This document shows, in pieces, positions 32,902-43,005 of a DNA stretch of 64,000 nucleotides. The DNA is taken from contig NZ_LUHJ01000042.1 in the NCBI RefSeq assembly GCF_001597745.1, positions 62,001-126,000 of the forward strand, read 5' to 3'. The notes under the pieces are model-generated. The model did no database searches. It saw only the letters and a program-made list of their open reading frames with translations, and was not told where the DNA came from. This stretch comes from Anabaena sp. 4-3. Its GTDB lineage: Bacteria > Cyanobacteriota > Cyanobacteriia > Cyanobacteriales > Nostocaceae. The stretch's first letter is position 1. Each line of letters begins with the position of its first letter. Made by a program: the position numbers and the translations under genes.

Positions 32902-34227
32902 ATGACTAACTTTTCCAGAAGAAAATTTATTTTCACTACAGGCGCGGCGGCGGCGGCTTCTATTTTGGCTCATGGTTGCACCTCAAATAATTCCAACTCA
33001 GCTACTACAGGTGAGTCAGCACCCTCAGCAAATCCAGCCGCCAACGTTTCGACAGTAGCTAACGCACCAAAGGTAGAAACCACTAAAGCCAAACTCGGAT
33101 TTATCGCCCTCACGGATGCTGCACCCCTGATTATTGCCAAAGAAAAAGGCTTCTTTGCTAAGTATGGGATGACGGATGTTGAAGTCATTAAACAAAAATC
33201 TTGGCCTGTCACCCGTGATAACTTGAAAATTGGTTCAGCCGGTGGCGGTATTGATGGCGCGCATATCCTCAGCCCCATGCCTTACCTGATTACTATTAAC
33301 GACCAAGTGCCAATGTATATTTTGGCACGACTAAATACAAACGGTCAGGGTATTTCTGTCGCTAACAAGTTTAAAGAACTGCAAGTTAATCTCCAAAGCA
33401 AAACCCTAAAAGAAGCCGCAGATAAAGCCAAAGCCGATAAAAAAGCATTAAAAGTAGGTATGACTTTTCCCGGTGGAACACATGATTTATGGATACGTTA
33501 CTGGCTAGCGGCTGGTGGTATCAATCCTGACCAAGATGTAGTTTTAGAACCTGTGCCACCACCACAAATGGTAGCCAACATGAAAGTTGGTACTGTTGAT
33601 GCTTTCTGTGTCGGAGAACCCTGGAATGCTCAATTAGTTAGCCAAAAATTAGGTTATTCCGCCCTAGTCACCGGAGAGTTATGGAATAACCACCCAGAAA
33701 AAGCCTTTGCCATGCGAAAAGATTGGGTTGATCAAAATCCCAACGCTGCACAAGCGATGTTAATGGCAGTTCTAGAAGCTCAACAATGGTGCGAAAAACA
33801 AGAAAACAAAGAGGAAATGTGTAAAATTTGCGCTGATCGTAAATATTTTAACGTTGCAGCCGCAGATATTGTCGAAAGGTCTAAAGGTAATATTGACTAT
33901 GGTGATGGACGCACCGAAAAAGAATTTGCTTATCGCATGAAGTTCTGGGCTGATAATGCTTCCTATCCCTACAAGAGCCATGATATTTGGTTTTTAACTG
34001 AAAATATTCGTTGGGGTTATCTGCCAAAAGATACCAAAATCAAGGAAATGGTTGAGCAAGTAAATAGAGAAGATTTGTGGAAACAAGCAGCTAAGGCAAT
34101 TGGTGTAGCTGATGCGGAAATTCCTACTAGCATTTCTCGCGGGGTTGAAACTTTCTTTGATGGCGTGAAATTTGACCCGGAAAATCCAGAAGCATATTTA
34201 CAAAGCTTGAAAATCAAGAAACTGTAA
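32902..34227 (+). CDS. nrtA: Nitrate-binding lipoprotein NrtA
   Basis: 441 residues. It is the periplasmic substrate-binding component of the NrtABCD nitrate/nitrite ABC transporter. The N-terminus has a twin-arginine motif (SRRKFIF) followed by a hydrophobic stretch and a lipobox (ILAHGC, Cys at about residue 26), so it is probably anchored outside the plasma membrane by lipid. The body matches NrtA (ALTDAAPLIIAKEKGFF, PGGTHDLWIRYWLAAGGI, VDAFCVGEPWNAQL). It is second in the operon. Confidence 0.97.
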   Translation: MTNFSRRKFIFTTGAAAAASILAHGCTSNNSNSATTGESAPSANPAANVSTVANAPKVETTKAKLGFIALTDAAPLIIAKEKGFFAKYGMTDVEVIKQKSWPVTRDNLKIGSAGGGIDGAHILSPMPYLITINDQVPMYILARLNTNGQGISVANKFKELQVNLQSKTLKEAADKAKADKKALKVGMTFPGGTHDLWIRYWLAAGGINPDQDVVLEPVPPPQMVANMKVGTVDAFCVGEPWNAQLVSQKLGYSALVTGELWNNHPEKAFAMRKDWVDQNPNAAQAMLMAVLEAQQWCEKQENKEEMCKICADRKYFNVAAADIVERSKGNIDYGDGRTEKEFAYRMKFWADNASYPYKSHDIWFLTENIRWGYLPKDTKIKEMVEQVNREDLWKQAAKAIGVADAEIPTSISRGVETFFDGVKFDPENPEAYLQSLKIKKL

Positions 34228-34304
34228 TTAGTGGTGGGTGGCGTGCCGCCCCTCCTATCCTTTCCAGACAAACTACTGTAAAAATTACGGAATAAATAGA
34301 AAGT

Positions 34305-35144
34305 ATGGCTGCTGTTTTAGGAAGTCGGAAGCTGAGAAAAAAAACTCGCAATCATCTTAATAAATTTGTTTTTAATAAAGTTGTGCCGCCCTTGGTAGCA
34401 TTAGGAATTTTTCTAGTGCTTTGGCAATTGCTTTGTTTAAATCCTAGCTTTGAGTTACCAGGGCCAATTGAAACTTTTTCCGAAACTTTCGACCCATTTA
34501 TTATTCATCCATTTTTTGATAATGGTGAAAGTGATAAGGGTTTAGGTTGGCAGATACTTAGTAGTTTGGGTAGGGTTGGTTTAGGCTTTTCATTAGCGGC
34601 GATCGCTGGGATTATTTTAGGGATTTTAATCGGCGCAAATCAATTAGTTTACAACGCTGTAGACCCGCTATTTCAAGTCTTGCGGACTGTTCCGCCTCTA
34701 GCATGGCTACCTATTTCTTTAGCAGCATTTCAACAGGCTAATCCTTCAGCCATTTTCGTAATTTTTATTACTTCAATCTGGCCGATTATTATCAACACTA
34801 CAGTCGGTGTTCAACAAATTCCTCAAGACTATATCAATGTGGCGAGAGTTCTAAAACTCAATGGTGTAAAGTATTTCTTGAAAATTGTTTTTCCTGCCAC
34901 GGTTCCTTATATTTTTACTGGTTTGAGAATTGGGATTGGTTTGTCTTGGTTGGCAATTGTGGCGGCGGAAATGTTAGTCGGTGGTGTGGGGATTGGTTCG
35001 TTTATTTGGGATGCTTACAATACGAGTACGGAAACTAATTTGAGTGAGATTATTTTGGCTCTGATTTATGTCGGTTTGGTGGGTTTGTTGTTAGATAAAT
35101 TGGTGGGTTTTATTGCTAGTAAGGTTGTGGTTGAGCAGAAGTAA
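34305..35144 (+). CDS. nrtB: Nitrate ABC transporter permease NrtB
   Basis: 279 residues with about six membrane segments. The BPD-type permease EAA-loop (NVARVLKLNGVKYFLKIVFPATVPYIFTGLRIGIG) is at about 185-220. It forms the channel of NrtABCD, probably as a dimer. It starts 77 bp after nrtA. The first 25 residues are basic (RKLRKKTRNHLNK), as expected for a cytoplasmic N-terminus. Confidence 0.96.
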   Translation: MAAVLGSRKLRKKTRNHLNKFVFNKVVPPLVALGIFLVLWQLLCLNPSFELPGPIETFSETFDPFIIHPFFDNGESDKGLGWQILSSLGRVGLGFSLAAIAGIILGILIGANQLVYNAVDPLFQVLRTVPPLAWLPISLAAFQQANPSAIFVIFITSIWPIIINTTVGVQQIPQDYINVARVLKLNGVKYFLKIVFPATVPYIFTGLRIGIGLSWLAIVAAEMLVGGVGIGSFIWDAYNTSTETNLSEIILALIYVGLVGLLLDKLVGFIASKVVVEQK

Positions 35145-35154
35145 GTTAAGAGTT

Positions 35155-35294
35155 AAACGCGGAGGGGAGGCAGCGCGTTGGGCGGGTTTCCCGACTTGAA
35201 GCGACTGCCGTCGCGCGGAGGAGAAAAACTCATGACTAATGACTAATGAGTAAGGACTAATGAGTAAGGACTAATGACTAAGGACTAAGGACTA
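35155..35294. repeat. Repeat-filled spacer between nrtB and nrtC
   Basis: A GCGCGTTGGGCGGGTTTCCC/GCGACTGCCGTCGCGCGG dispersed repeat (about 35160-35222) is followed by heptamer-like units of TGACTAATGAGTAAGGAC (about 35232-35294). No promoter or gene is recognised. Confidence 0.65.
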
Positions 35295-37271
35295 ATGGCT
35301 ACTTTTGTTGAGGTTGATCACGTTGATCGTGTATTTGATTTGCCTAGTGGTGGTAGATATATTGCTCTGAAAAATATTGAGTTGAAGATTAAGAAGGGGG
35401 AGTTTGTTTCTTTAATTGGTCATTCTGGTTGTGGTAAGTCTACTCTGCTGAATATTATTGCGGGTTTGGATAGAGCTAGTATTGGCGGTGTGACTTTGGA
35501 AGGACGGGAAATTCGTGATCCTAGTCCTGATAGGATGGTGGTGTTTCAAAATTATTCGTTGCTTCCTTGGTTGACTGTTAGAGAAAATATTGCGCTGGCT
35601 GTGGATGAGGTTTATTCAGGTAAGCCTAAAGGTGAGCGTCGGGGCATTGTTGAAGAACATATTGATATGGTGGGGCTGCGTCCTGCGGCTAATAAGCGTC
35701 CGAAGGCTTTGTCTGGGGGGATGAAACAACGGGTAGCGATCGCCCGCGCTTTGGCTACTCGTCCGAAGTTGTTACTGTTAGATGAACCTTTTGGGGCTTT
35801 GGATGCTTTGACACGGGGAAGTTTGCAGGAACAATTGATGAGAATCTGCAATGAACATCAGGTTACTTGTGTGATGGTGACTCATGATGTGGATGAGGCT
35901 TTGTTGTTGAGCGATCGCGTTGTGATGTTGACTAACGGGCCAGAAGCTCATATTGGACAAATTCTGGAAGTGCCTATTCCCCGTCCCCGTCAGCGTTTGG
36001 AGGTCGTTAAGCATCCCAGTTACTACAATCTCCGAAATGAAATTATTTATTTCCTCAATCAGCAAAAGCTAGCAAAGAAACGTCAAACTCAGCGTTTAGT
36101 CACCTCTCATGCCAGCACAGCCAAAGCTGTCCTAGAAATTGGCTTTATGCCCTTAACTGATGCTGCGCCTTTAATTGTTGCTCAAGAAAAAGGTTTTTTT
36201 GCCAAGTACGGCTTAGATAATGTTGTCCTCACTAAAGCTCACAGTTGGCAGGAAATCACCAACGATGTTGTCACTGGCAGATTAGATGCAGCCCAGATGT
36301 TAGCAGGAATGCCCCTGTTACTGACGTTAGGTGCTGGTGATCAAGCGTCAATTCCTGTAGTTAACGCCCTCAATCTCTCTCGCAATGCTAACGCCATCAC
36401 TTTTAGTAAAAGATTATATAACCAAGGTGTGCGGAGTCTGACTGACTTAAAAGCAGCGATTAAGGCTACTCCTGACCAAATTCTCACTTTGGGTGTAGTG
36501 CATCCAGCTTCAATGCAAAACTTAATTCTGCGTTACTGGTTAGCGGCTGGTGGTATAGATCCCGATAGAGATATTAGTCTGAAAGTGATTCCACCTACAC
36601 AAATGGTTGCCCAACTCGAAGCCGGATATATTGACGGTTACTGTGCAGGAGAACCTTGGAACTATCAAGCTGTCCATCAAGACTTGGGTTTTGTGGCAGC
36701 TACAGCTTTAGATATTTGGTCAGGACAGCCAAAGCAAGTTTTGGGAGTACGGGAAGAATGGGCGCAAAAGTACCCAGACACCTATTTAGCTTTAATTAAA
36801 GCACTTCTGGAAGCTTGCAAATACTGTGACGACCTCCGCCACCGAAAAGAAATTTTAGAATTACTCTGCCGTCCTGAGTACCTAGACGTAAATCCTGCAT
36901 ACATTCGTCCTGGTTTCATAGATCCTTATGATCGTGGTGACGGTCAACCACCCCAAGAACTTACAGCTTACAACCAGTTTTATCTTAATAAAACCAACTA
37001 CCCCAACCGCACAGAAATCTTATGGATGCTTACCCAGCTAGCACGCTGGAGTATCACACCTTTCCCGAAAAACTGGCTAGAAGTCATTGAACGAGTATGT
37101 CGTACAGACATCTTTGGTGCAGCTGCCCGTGACCTCGGTTTACTCGACATCGGCGAAGACAACCCCATTCATCTATTTGACGGTAAACTTTTTAACCCCT
37201 CAGAACCCCTAGAATACCTCAAAAGCCTAGAAATCAAACATCAAATCCGAGTAGAAGAAGTATTTATTTAG
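35295..37271 (+). CDS. nrtC: Nitrate transporter ATPase with NrtA-like regulatory domain, NrtC
   Basis: 658 residues. Residues 1-260 are an ABC ATPase (Walker [46 protein letters not shown]). Residues about 280-645 are homologous to NrtA (FMPLTDAAPLIVAQEKGFF, LRYWLAAGGIDPDRD, GYCAGEPWNYQ). In Synechococcus this C-terminal domain mediates ammonium-induced inhibition of transport. The start is supported by the conserved ATFVEVDHV sequence. The last codon is followed by a heptamer array. Confidence 0.97.
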   Translation: MATFVEVDHVDRVFDLPSGGRYIALKNIELKIKKGEFVSLIGHSGCGKSTLLNIIAGLDRASIGGVTLEGREIRDPSPDRMVVFQNYSLLPWLTVRENIALAVDEVYSGKPKGERRGIVEEHIDMVGLRPAANKRPKALSGGMKQRVAIARALATRPKLLLLDEPFGALDALTRGSLQEQLMRICNEHQVTCVMVTHDVDEALLLSDRVVMLTNGPEAHIGQILEVPIPRPRQRLEVVKHPSYYNLRNEIIYFLNQQKLAKKRQTQRLVTSHASTAKAVLEIGFMPLTDAAPLIVAQEKGFFAKYGLDNVVLTKAHSWQEITNDVVTGRLDAAQMLAGMPLLLTLGAGDQASIPVVNALNLSRNANAITFSKRLYNQGVRSLTDLKAAIKATPDQILTLGVVHPASMQNLILRYWLAAGGIDPDRDISLKVIPPTQMVAQLEAGYIDGYCAGEPWNYQAVHQDLGFVAATALDIWSGQPKQVLGVREEWAQKYPDTYLALIKALLEACKYCDDLRHRKEILELLCRPEYLDVNPAYIRPGFIDPYDRGDGQPPQELTAYNQFYLNKTNYPNRTEILWMLTQLARWSITPFPKNWLEVIERVCRTDIFGAAARDLGLLDIGEDNPIHLFDGKLFNPSEPLEYLKSLEIKHQIRVEEVFI

Positions 37272-37491
37272 TCATTAGTTATTAGTCATTGGTCATTAGT
37301 CATTAGTTACTTTCTCCCTCATCCCCCTCTCTGCGCGACGGACACTTTGCTCTCTTCCCTACGGGACGCTACGCGAACGAGACGCTTCACTACGTGAGGC
37401 TGCGCCAACGCGAACAAGTCGGCAAAGCCGCCCACGCAAGTGTCCTCCTCTGCGCCTCTGCGTGAGTAAATCCTAAACATTTCACAAAACC
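37272..37491. repeat. Repeat-filled spacer between nrtC and nrtD
   Basis: 220 bp with TTAGTCATTAGT heptamers (about 37271-37306) and then a GC-rich dispersed repeat with GACGCTACGCGAACGAGACG and GGCTGCGCCAACGCGAAC (about 37360-37440). Similar sequence is at 57030-57120. No gene is seen. Confidence 0.65.
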
Positions 37492-38328
37492 ATGCAAATC
37501 ATCAACAGAAACACCCAAAACAAAAAAAATTACACCCCCAAAGCCGATAACTTCCTAGTAATTGAAGGTGTCACCAAAATCTACCCCACCCCCGAAGGCC
37601 CTTACACCGTACTAGATGGAATCGACCTGAGAGTGCGTGAAGGTGAATTTATTTGCTTAATTGGTCACTCTGGCTGTGGTAAATCAACCTTACTCAACAT
37701 GATTTCTGGGTTTAACACTCCCACCGATGGCGTAGTCATGCTGCAAGACCAACCCATCACCGAACCAGGCCCAGATAGGATGATGGTATTTCAAAACTAT
37801 TGCTTACTGCCGTGGCTGAGTGTATTTGAAAATGTCTATCTAGCGGTAGATGCAGTTTTCTCCAACAAACCCATAGCCGAAAAACGCGCCATTGTCAGAG
37901 AACATTTAGCAATGGTGGGACTGACAGAAGCCGCAGAAAAGAAACCTCACCAAATATCTGGCGGCATGAAACAAAGAGTGGCGATCGCCCGCGCCCTTTC
38001 CATCCGTCCCCAAGTCTTAATTCTCGATGAACCCTTCGGCGCATTAGACGCAATCACCAAAGAAGAATTACAAGAAGAACTCTTACAAATTTGCAGCAAT
38101 CATCAACTCACCGTCCTGATGATTACCCATGACATCGATGAAGCCCTATTCCTCGCCGACAGAGTAGTAATGATGACAAACGGCCCCGCCGCACAAATCG
38201 GCGAAATCCTAGACATTCCCTTCCCCCGTCCCCGCAACCGTCGCCGCATCATGGAAGATCCAGAATACTACAACCTGCGAAACTACGCCCTAGATTTCCT
38301 CTATCGCCGATTTGCACACGACGAATAA
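37492..38328 (+). CDS. nrtD: Nitrate transporter ATPase NrtD
   Basis: 278 residues, a single ABC ATPase domain: Walker [74 protein letters not shown]. It pairs with NrtC to power nitrate import. The N-terminal 25 residues are Asn/Lys-rich and vary in length in the family. It is fifth in the operon. An AGGACTTTAGTCCT hairpin separates it from narB. Confidence 0.97.
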   Translation: MQIINRNTQNKKNYTPKADNFLVIEGVTKIYPTPEGPYTVLDGIDLRVREGEFICLIGHSGCGKSTLLNMISGFNTPTDGVVMLQDQPITEPGPDRMMVFQNYCLLPWLSVFENVYLAVDAVFSNKPIAEKRAIVREHLAMVGLTEAAEKKPHQISGGMKQRVAIARALSIRPQVLILDEPFGALDAITKEELQEELLQICSNHQLTVLMITHDIDEALFLADRVVMMTNGPAAQIGEILDIPFPRPRNRRRIMEDPEYYNLRNYALDFLYRRFAHDE

Positions 38329-38354
38329 TCAATAATTTTTCTCCTTTACACAGT

Positions 38355-38413
38355 TTGTAGTGAGGACTTTAGTCCTCAAAACCATGAAGACTAAAGTCTT
38401 CACTACGAACCTT
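38355..38413. repeat. Long inverted dispersed repeat between nrtD and narB
   Basis: TTTGTAGTGAGGACTTTAG... and its inverted counterpart ...CTAAAGTCTTCACTACGAA (38357-38411) can form a long hairpin. There is no U-tract after it, so it may lower rather than stop transcription into narB. Confidence 0.7.
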
Positions 38414-38439
38414 GAGATAATTAGCGATCGCCAATTACA

Positions 38440-40629
38440 ATGACCGAATCTACCAAAACCCTATGCCCTTACTGTGGTGTTGGCTGTGGTTTAGAAGTAT
38501 CCCCCCCAGCACAACCTCATAAAACCACTAATTCAGATAACCAAAATCCTATTTGGCGAGTTCGCGGTGATAAGTCCCACCCATCGAGTCAGGGTATGGT
38601 TTGCGTTAAAGGTGCAACCATCGCCGAATCTTTAGATAAAAATAGACTACATTACCCAATGGTGCGGGACTCTTTAGATCAAGAGTTCCGGCAAGTTAGT
38701 TGGGATGAAGCTTTTAATATCATCACCCAACGCATACAAACTGTTTGCTTAACTCAAGGTTCAGCAGCTATATGTATGTATGGTTCTGGACAATTCCAAA
38801 CCGAGGACTATTACACCGCCCAAAAACTTTTAAAAGGTTGTTTAGGAACTAACAATTTTGATGCTAACTCGCGGTTATGTATGTCCAGTGCGGTGGCTGG
38901 ATACATCCAAAGTTTTGGCTCAGATGGCCCTCCCTGCTGTTATGAAGATTTAGAATTAACTGACTGTGCATTTTTAATTGGCACCAATGCCGCCGAATGT
39001 CACCCTATCGTTTTTAACCGACTGGAGAAATACCACAGAAAAAACCGGCAGGTAAAAATGATTGTGGTTGATCCTCGTCGCACACCTACCGCCGAAGCCG
39101 CAGATTTACATTTAGCAATTCGTCCCGGCACAGATATTGATTTATTAAATGGCATCGCCCATTTATTGATGCGTTGGAATTTAATTGATCTAGGGTTTAT
39201 TGACGACTATACTAGCAATTTTTCCGCCTATGCTGAGGTAATTCGTCACTATTCGCCGGAAGTGGTAGCCCGTCAATGTGGTATCAGCATTGCAGATTTA
39301 GAAACCGCCGCCCGTTATTGGGGTGAATCTGGGCGTGTGTTATCTTTGTGGTCGATGGGTGTTAATCAATCAACTGAAGGCACAGCCAAAGTTAGAACTC
39401 TTATTAATCTACACCTGATGACCGGACAAATCGGTAAACCAGGGGCGGGGCCTTTTTCTTTAACCGGCCAACCTAATGCAATGGGAGGAAGGGAAGCGGG
39501 CGGTTTAGCCCATTTATTACCCGGTTATCGCTTGGTGAAAAATCCCCAACACCGTGCAGAGGTAGAGGATTTTTGGCAACTGAAACGAGGACAAATTTCT
39601 CCCCATGCCGGTTTGACTGCGTGGGAGATGATTACAGGTTTAGAAACTGGGATTGTAGGCTTGTTGTGGATTGCGGCTACTAACCCTGCTGTGAGTATGC
39701 CAGATTTGGAACGGACAAAGAAAGCGTTATTGCGATCGCCTTTCACGATTTACCAAGATGCTTATTACCCCACGGAAACCTCAGCTTACGCCCATGTTCT
39801 TTTACCGGCGGCACAGTGGAGTGAAAAAACTGGCGTAATGACTAATTCTGAACGCCGAGTTACTTTGTGTTCAGCATTCCGCCAACCACCACACCAAGCA
39901 AAAGCTGACTGGGAAATTTTCGCGGAAGTCGGACGCAGGTTAGGTTTTGCGGACAAGTTCGCCTTTAATAATTCTGCGGAAGTTTACGCCGAGTTTGTCC
40001 AACTTACTAGGGGGCGTGTTTGTGATCTGACTGGTATCAGTCACGAACAGTTACGTACAGAAGGCGCGACTCAATGGCCTCATCCTCAAGTGGGGAGTGG
40101 GGATCAGACTAACGGTTCTAAAAGACTTTATACTGATTTGCGCTTTCCTACTTCTGATGGTCGTGCTAAGTTTGCCGCTTATTATTCTCAAGGTTTAGCT
40201 GAACCACCAGACCCAGATTATCCTTTTGTGTTAACGACTGGGCGACTTTATGGACATTGGCATACCCAAACGCGCACAGGCAGAATTGCCAAAATTCGCT
40301 CTATGCACCCAGAACCATTTATGGAAATTCACCCTCGTGATGCGGCTAAGTTAGGAATTACTGACAATCAGATGATTGAAGTGCGATCGCGTCGTGGTGA
40401 AGCTATGTTTAAAGCAAAAGTGACTCAGGCGATCGCACCCGGTACAGTTTTTGTCCCCATGCACTGGGGTAAACTCTGGGCAGACAATGCCGAAGCTAAC
40501 GCCCTCACCCATCCCGAAGCTTGTCCCGACTCACTACAACCAGAATTAAAAGCCTGTGCTGTACAACTCACACCCGTCTGTCTAGAAACTACAGCTAAAA
40601 ATTCTCAACTTCTTTCCTCCCAATGGTAA
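38440..40629 (+). CDS. narB: Assimilatory nitrate reductase (ferredoxin) NarB
   Basis: 729 residues. It reduces nitrate to nitrite using ferredoxin, a [4Fe-4S] cluster and Mo-bis-MGD. The N-terminal cluster ligands are [12 protein letters not shown] plus Cys in GMVCVKG (the CxxCxxxC...C pattern); the Mo-ligand Cys is in [15 protein letters not shown]-terminal molydopterin-binding motifs are [16 protein letters not shown] and VPMHWG. It is the last gene of the operon. It depends on moaA-derived cofactor and NarM. Confidence 0.97.
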   Translation: MTESTKTLCPYCGVGCGLEVSPPAQPHKTTNSDNQNPIWRVRGDKSHPSSQGMVCVKGATIAESLDKNRLHYPMVRDSLDQEFRQVSWDEAFNIITQRIQTVCLTQGSAAICMYGSGQFQTEDYYTAQKLLKGCLGTNNFDANSRLCMSSAVAGYIQSFGSDGPPCCYEDLELTDCAFLIGTNAAECHPIVFNRLEKYHRKNRQVKMIVVDPRRTPTAEAADLHLAIRPGTDIDLLNGIAHLLMRWNLIDLGFIDDYTSNFSAYAEVIRHYSPEVVARQCGISIADLETAARYWGESGRVLSLWSMGVNQSTEGTAKVRTLINLHLMTGQIGKPGAGPFSLTGQPNAMGGREAGGLAHLLPGYRLVKNPQHRAEVEDFWQLKRGQISPHAGLTAWEMITGLETGIVGLLWIAATNPAVSMPDLERTKKALLRSPFTIYQDAYYPTETSAYAHVLLPAAQWSEKTGVMTNSERRVTLCSAFRQPPHQAKADWEIFAEVGRRLGFADKFAFNNSAEVYAEFVQLTRGRVCDLTGISHEQLRTEGATQWPHPQVGSGDQTNGSKRLYTDLRFPTSDGRAKFAAYYSQGLAEPPDPDYPFVLTTGRLYGHWHTQTRTGRIAKIRSMHPEPFMEIHPRDAAKLGITDNQMIEVRSRRGEAMFKAKVTQAIAPGTVFVPMHWGKLWADNAEANALTHPEACPDSLQPELKACAVQLTPVCLETTAKNSQLLSSQW

Positions 40630-40829
40630 GCTACTCAATAGTTATTTGATTCATAGACTTTAGTCAATATTTACCATTATGACTTTCGATGTACTAACAT
40701 TGACGATCAGCAAGATAAGATAATTTCAATATACCAATCACATATCAATGTTTAATCCTCTAGAGTTATCTACAGGATTTTTATTTTGTTTTTTGTAGTT
40801 TTGAGCTTGCGTGAAATTAGGTAAAGTTA

Positions 40830-41285
40830 ATGAGAAAGCTAATCAGAAGATTGTTTGGATTTACTAGCGATGAAAGTTTTATGCACGCGATTGAAAATAT
40901 TGAAGTGATAGTTTCCAAAATTCTATCTATTTTTATGGTGGTAGTCATTTTGGTGGCAATTGTGGATTTAGGTACTTTTATAGTTAAAGAAATCTTAACT
41001 CCACCCTACGGTGTAATTAACACAACACTGTTTAAAGTTTTTGGGTTATTTTTAAATGTATTAATTGCTCTAGAAATATTAGAAAATATTACAGCTTATT
41101 TAAAAAAACACGTCTTTCAAGTAGAATTAGTAATTGTTACCTCATTAATTGCTGTAGCCAGAAAAATCATTATTTTGGATTTAGAAAAAGTCCAAGGAAT
41201 TGATATCATTGGTTTAGGAACTGCTATTTTAGCTCTATCTATTAGTTATTTAATCATTCGTTATAGTAATAAAGATAGACGTTAA
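40830..41285 (+). CDS. PsiE-type membrane protein
   Basis: 151 residues with four predicted transmembrane segments (about 30-52, 65-87, 98-113 and 125-143). The order and basic N-terminus match the phosphate-starvation-inducible PsiE family (DUF of unknown function; VSKILSIFMVVVILVAIVDL). The start is supported by a purine-rich AGGTAAAG upstream. It stands between narB and narM, about 200 bp from narB, but a link to nitrate is not implied. Confidence 0.78.
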   Translation: MRKLIRRLFGFTSDESFMHAIENIEVIVSKILSIFMVVVILVAIVDLGTFIVKEILTPPYGVINTTLFKVFGLFLNVLIALEILENITAYLKKHVFQVELVIVTSLIAVARKIIILDLEKVQGIDIIGLGTAILALSISYLIIRYSNKDRR

Positions 41286-41489
41286 AGTTGGGTAAATCTA
41301 GATGCTAATTTAATTTAGTGTAGACGTTGCACTGCAACGTTTATATATCAACGAATTTCAGTTAAAGGTTATAAACTGAGAACAGTTCGTAAGTAAGTAG
41401 GCTTAATTAATTGTTAGATAGTGGAACAGGATTCTAGCCTGTTGACGGGCGGCCCATCCCACATTTTATATTTAATTGCAACCAGCTAC

Positions 41490-41546
41490 TTAGTCAGGAC
41501 TTGAGTCCTTAGAACATCAGGACTAAAGTCCTGACTACAAACCAGC
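41490..41546. repeat. AGGACTTTAGTCCT-type inverted repeat
   Basis: AGTCAGGACTTGAGTCCTTAG and CAGGACTAAAGTCCTGACTAC (41490-41542) form two adjacent hairpins, with the outer arms also complementary. They lie 35 bp before narM. Confidence 0.7.
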
Positions 41547-41578
41547 ATAGCTCATCGATAATTTTGACAATCTGAATT

Positions 41579-42040
41579 ATGACAACTTTTTTTGAATTTG
41601 AAGCGGATTTTGTGGATTCTCTGCGTTGCATCCCGATGCAGGTACGTTATAACCTCGACACCTGCGGGATTAAACTAAAATTATCAGATTGGAATCAGAT
41701 GACTCAAGCTGAACGTGAAACTTTAGTCAGCTTACCTTGTACAACAGCAGCAGAAATTCAAGCTTACCAAGAATATCTCCAGCAATTAATTATAGAACGC
41801 ACCGGTACACCTGCGGCAACATTACCAATAGACCCGAAACCCGCATGGTTAGACTCTGACAATGTGCCAGTCACACTGCAAGAGAAAGCCCAAGAAATCG
41901 GTATTACTATCACTTTATCACAGTGGCAAAATTTAACGCCTTTGCAGCGTTTTGCGTTGCTTAAACTGAGTCGTCCCGGACACGAAAACAAAAATTTTCC
42001 GCGTGCGATCGCAGAGTTTAATTTAGTCATTAGTCATTAG
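41579..42040 (+). CDS. narM: NarM, nitrate reductase-associated protein
   Basis: 153 residues, Cys/Trp-poor, with duplicated halves (GIKLKLSDWNQMTQAERETLVSLPC and GITITLSQWQNLTPLQRFALLKL), the signature of the nitrate-reductase-associated family. In Synechococcus NarM is needed for NarB activity and acts in its maturation. The last residues (LVISH-stop) are translated from a TTAGTCATTAGTCATTAG heptamer array, so the natural C-terminus has been replaced or extended by repeat sequence. It is separate from the narB transcript by about 950 bp. Confidence 0.9.
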   Translation: MTTFFEFEADFVDSLRCIPMQVRYNLDTCGIKLKLSDWNQMTQAERETLVSLPCTTAAEIQAYQEYLQQLIIERTGTPAATLPIDPKPAWLDSDNVPVTLQEKAQEIGITITLSQWQNLTPLQRFALLKLSRPGHENKNFPRAIAEFNLVISH

Positions 42041-42060
42041 TCAATAGTCATTAGTCATTG
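42026..42060. repeat. TTAGTCA heptamer array overlapping narM
   Basis: Four to five heptamers start inside the narM coding sequence (TTTAGTCATTAGTCATTAG) and continue past its stop. Confidence 0.8.
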
Positions 42061-42206
42061 CTTATTAGTTAGAGTCCATAAAAATTTCTGATATGTAAAA
42101 ATTAGCAAATTAAATAGGTATAACCCATCCTGGTCGAATAATATCTCCTTAAAATGATGATGAATTAAAGACAGGTACTTAACAAATTTACCCAGGATAT
42201 AACTAT

Positions 42207-42806
42207 ATGGCTGCTAAGAAAATTTTAATGCTGGTTGGTGACTATGTAGAAGACTACGAGGTGATGGTTCCCTTCCAAGCTTTGCAAATGGTAGGACATA
42301 CCGTTGACGCAGTTTGTCCAGACAAGCAAGCTGGTGACAAAGTGCGGACAGCAGTTCATGACTTTGAGGGAGATCAGACTTATAGTGAAAAACCCGGCCA
42401 CAATTTTAGCCTTAACGCCACCTTTGCTGACATCAAAGCCGAAAACTACGATGCTTTAGTTATCCCTGGTGGACGCGCACCCGAATATATCCGCTTAAAT
42501 CAAAAAGTTTTAGAAATTACCCGTCATTTTGCTGAACATCATAAACCTATCGCTGCGATTTGCCACGGTTTGCAGTTATTAGCGGCGGCGGATGTACTGC
42601 GGGGTAAAAACTGTACTGCTTACCCAGCTTGTGGCCCCGATGTACGGAGTGCTGGCGGTAACTACGTACAAATTCCCGTAGATGAAGCGATAGTTGATGG
42701 TAATTTAGTCACAGCACCAGCTTGGCCAGCGCATCCCCGTTGGTTAGCAGAATTTCTCAAGGTGCTAGGAACTAAAGTTGAGCATCCAGAAGTCGCTAAA
42801 GTTTAA
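42207..42806 (+). CDS. DJ-1/PfpI-family protein
   Basis: 199 residues of the class I glutamine amidotransferase-like fold. The nucleophile elbow [10 protein letters not shown] has Cys at about residue 117 with the adjacent His, and the conserved Glu is near residue 14 in [10 protein letters not shown]. PfpI/DJ-1 proteins act as deglycases, chaperones or proteases. This subfamily ([11 protein letters not shown]) is widely found in bacteria as a stress protein. It is a single gene with an AGGATATAACTATATG start region. Confidence 0.92.
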   Translation: MAAKKILMLVGDYVEDYEVMVPFQALQMVGHTVDAVCPDKQAGDKVRTAVHDFEGDQTYSEKPGHNFSLNATFADIKAENYDALVIPGGRAPEYIRLNQKVLEITRHFAEHHKPIAAICHGLQLLAAADVLRGKNCTAYPACGPDVRSAGGNYVQIPVDEAIVDGNLVTAPAWPAHPRWLAEFLKVLGTKVEHPEVAKV

Positions 42807-42808
42807 TC

Positions 42809-42846
42809 TGTTCGTAGTAAGGACTTCAGTCCTTACTACAAACCTG
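42809..42846. repeat. AGGACTTCAGTCCT hairpin
   Basis: GTAGTAAGGACTTCAGTCCTTACTAC is a 26-nt near-perfect palindrome right after the DJ-1 gene stop. It could end transcription, with no clear U-tract. Confidence 0.7.
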
Positions 42847-42969
42847 AAATTATTTACGCCGACCTACTTGATCAAAATAATTAATGAAGCCTGATTTTAT
42901 CCTTTCTTCTGCCTTATATTGAAGTTTGGTACATAAAACTGTAAATTTGTTCATATCTGTACATATTAT

Positions 42970-43005
42970 TTGACACTCCTCGTCCTAAAGTCCGAGGATT
43001 CTTGG
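42970..43005 (-). mobile_element. Solitary IS200/IS605-type right end
   Basis: On the minus strand this reads CCAAGAATCCTCGGACTTTAGG then ACGAGGAGTGTCAA (given in two parts). It matches the right-end pattern AAGAATCCTC...GAGGA.TGTCA at 8464-8497. No tnpB coding remains beside it in 43006-43270, so it is a remnant or a small non-autonomous derivative. Confidence 0.5.
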
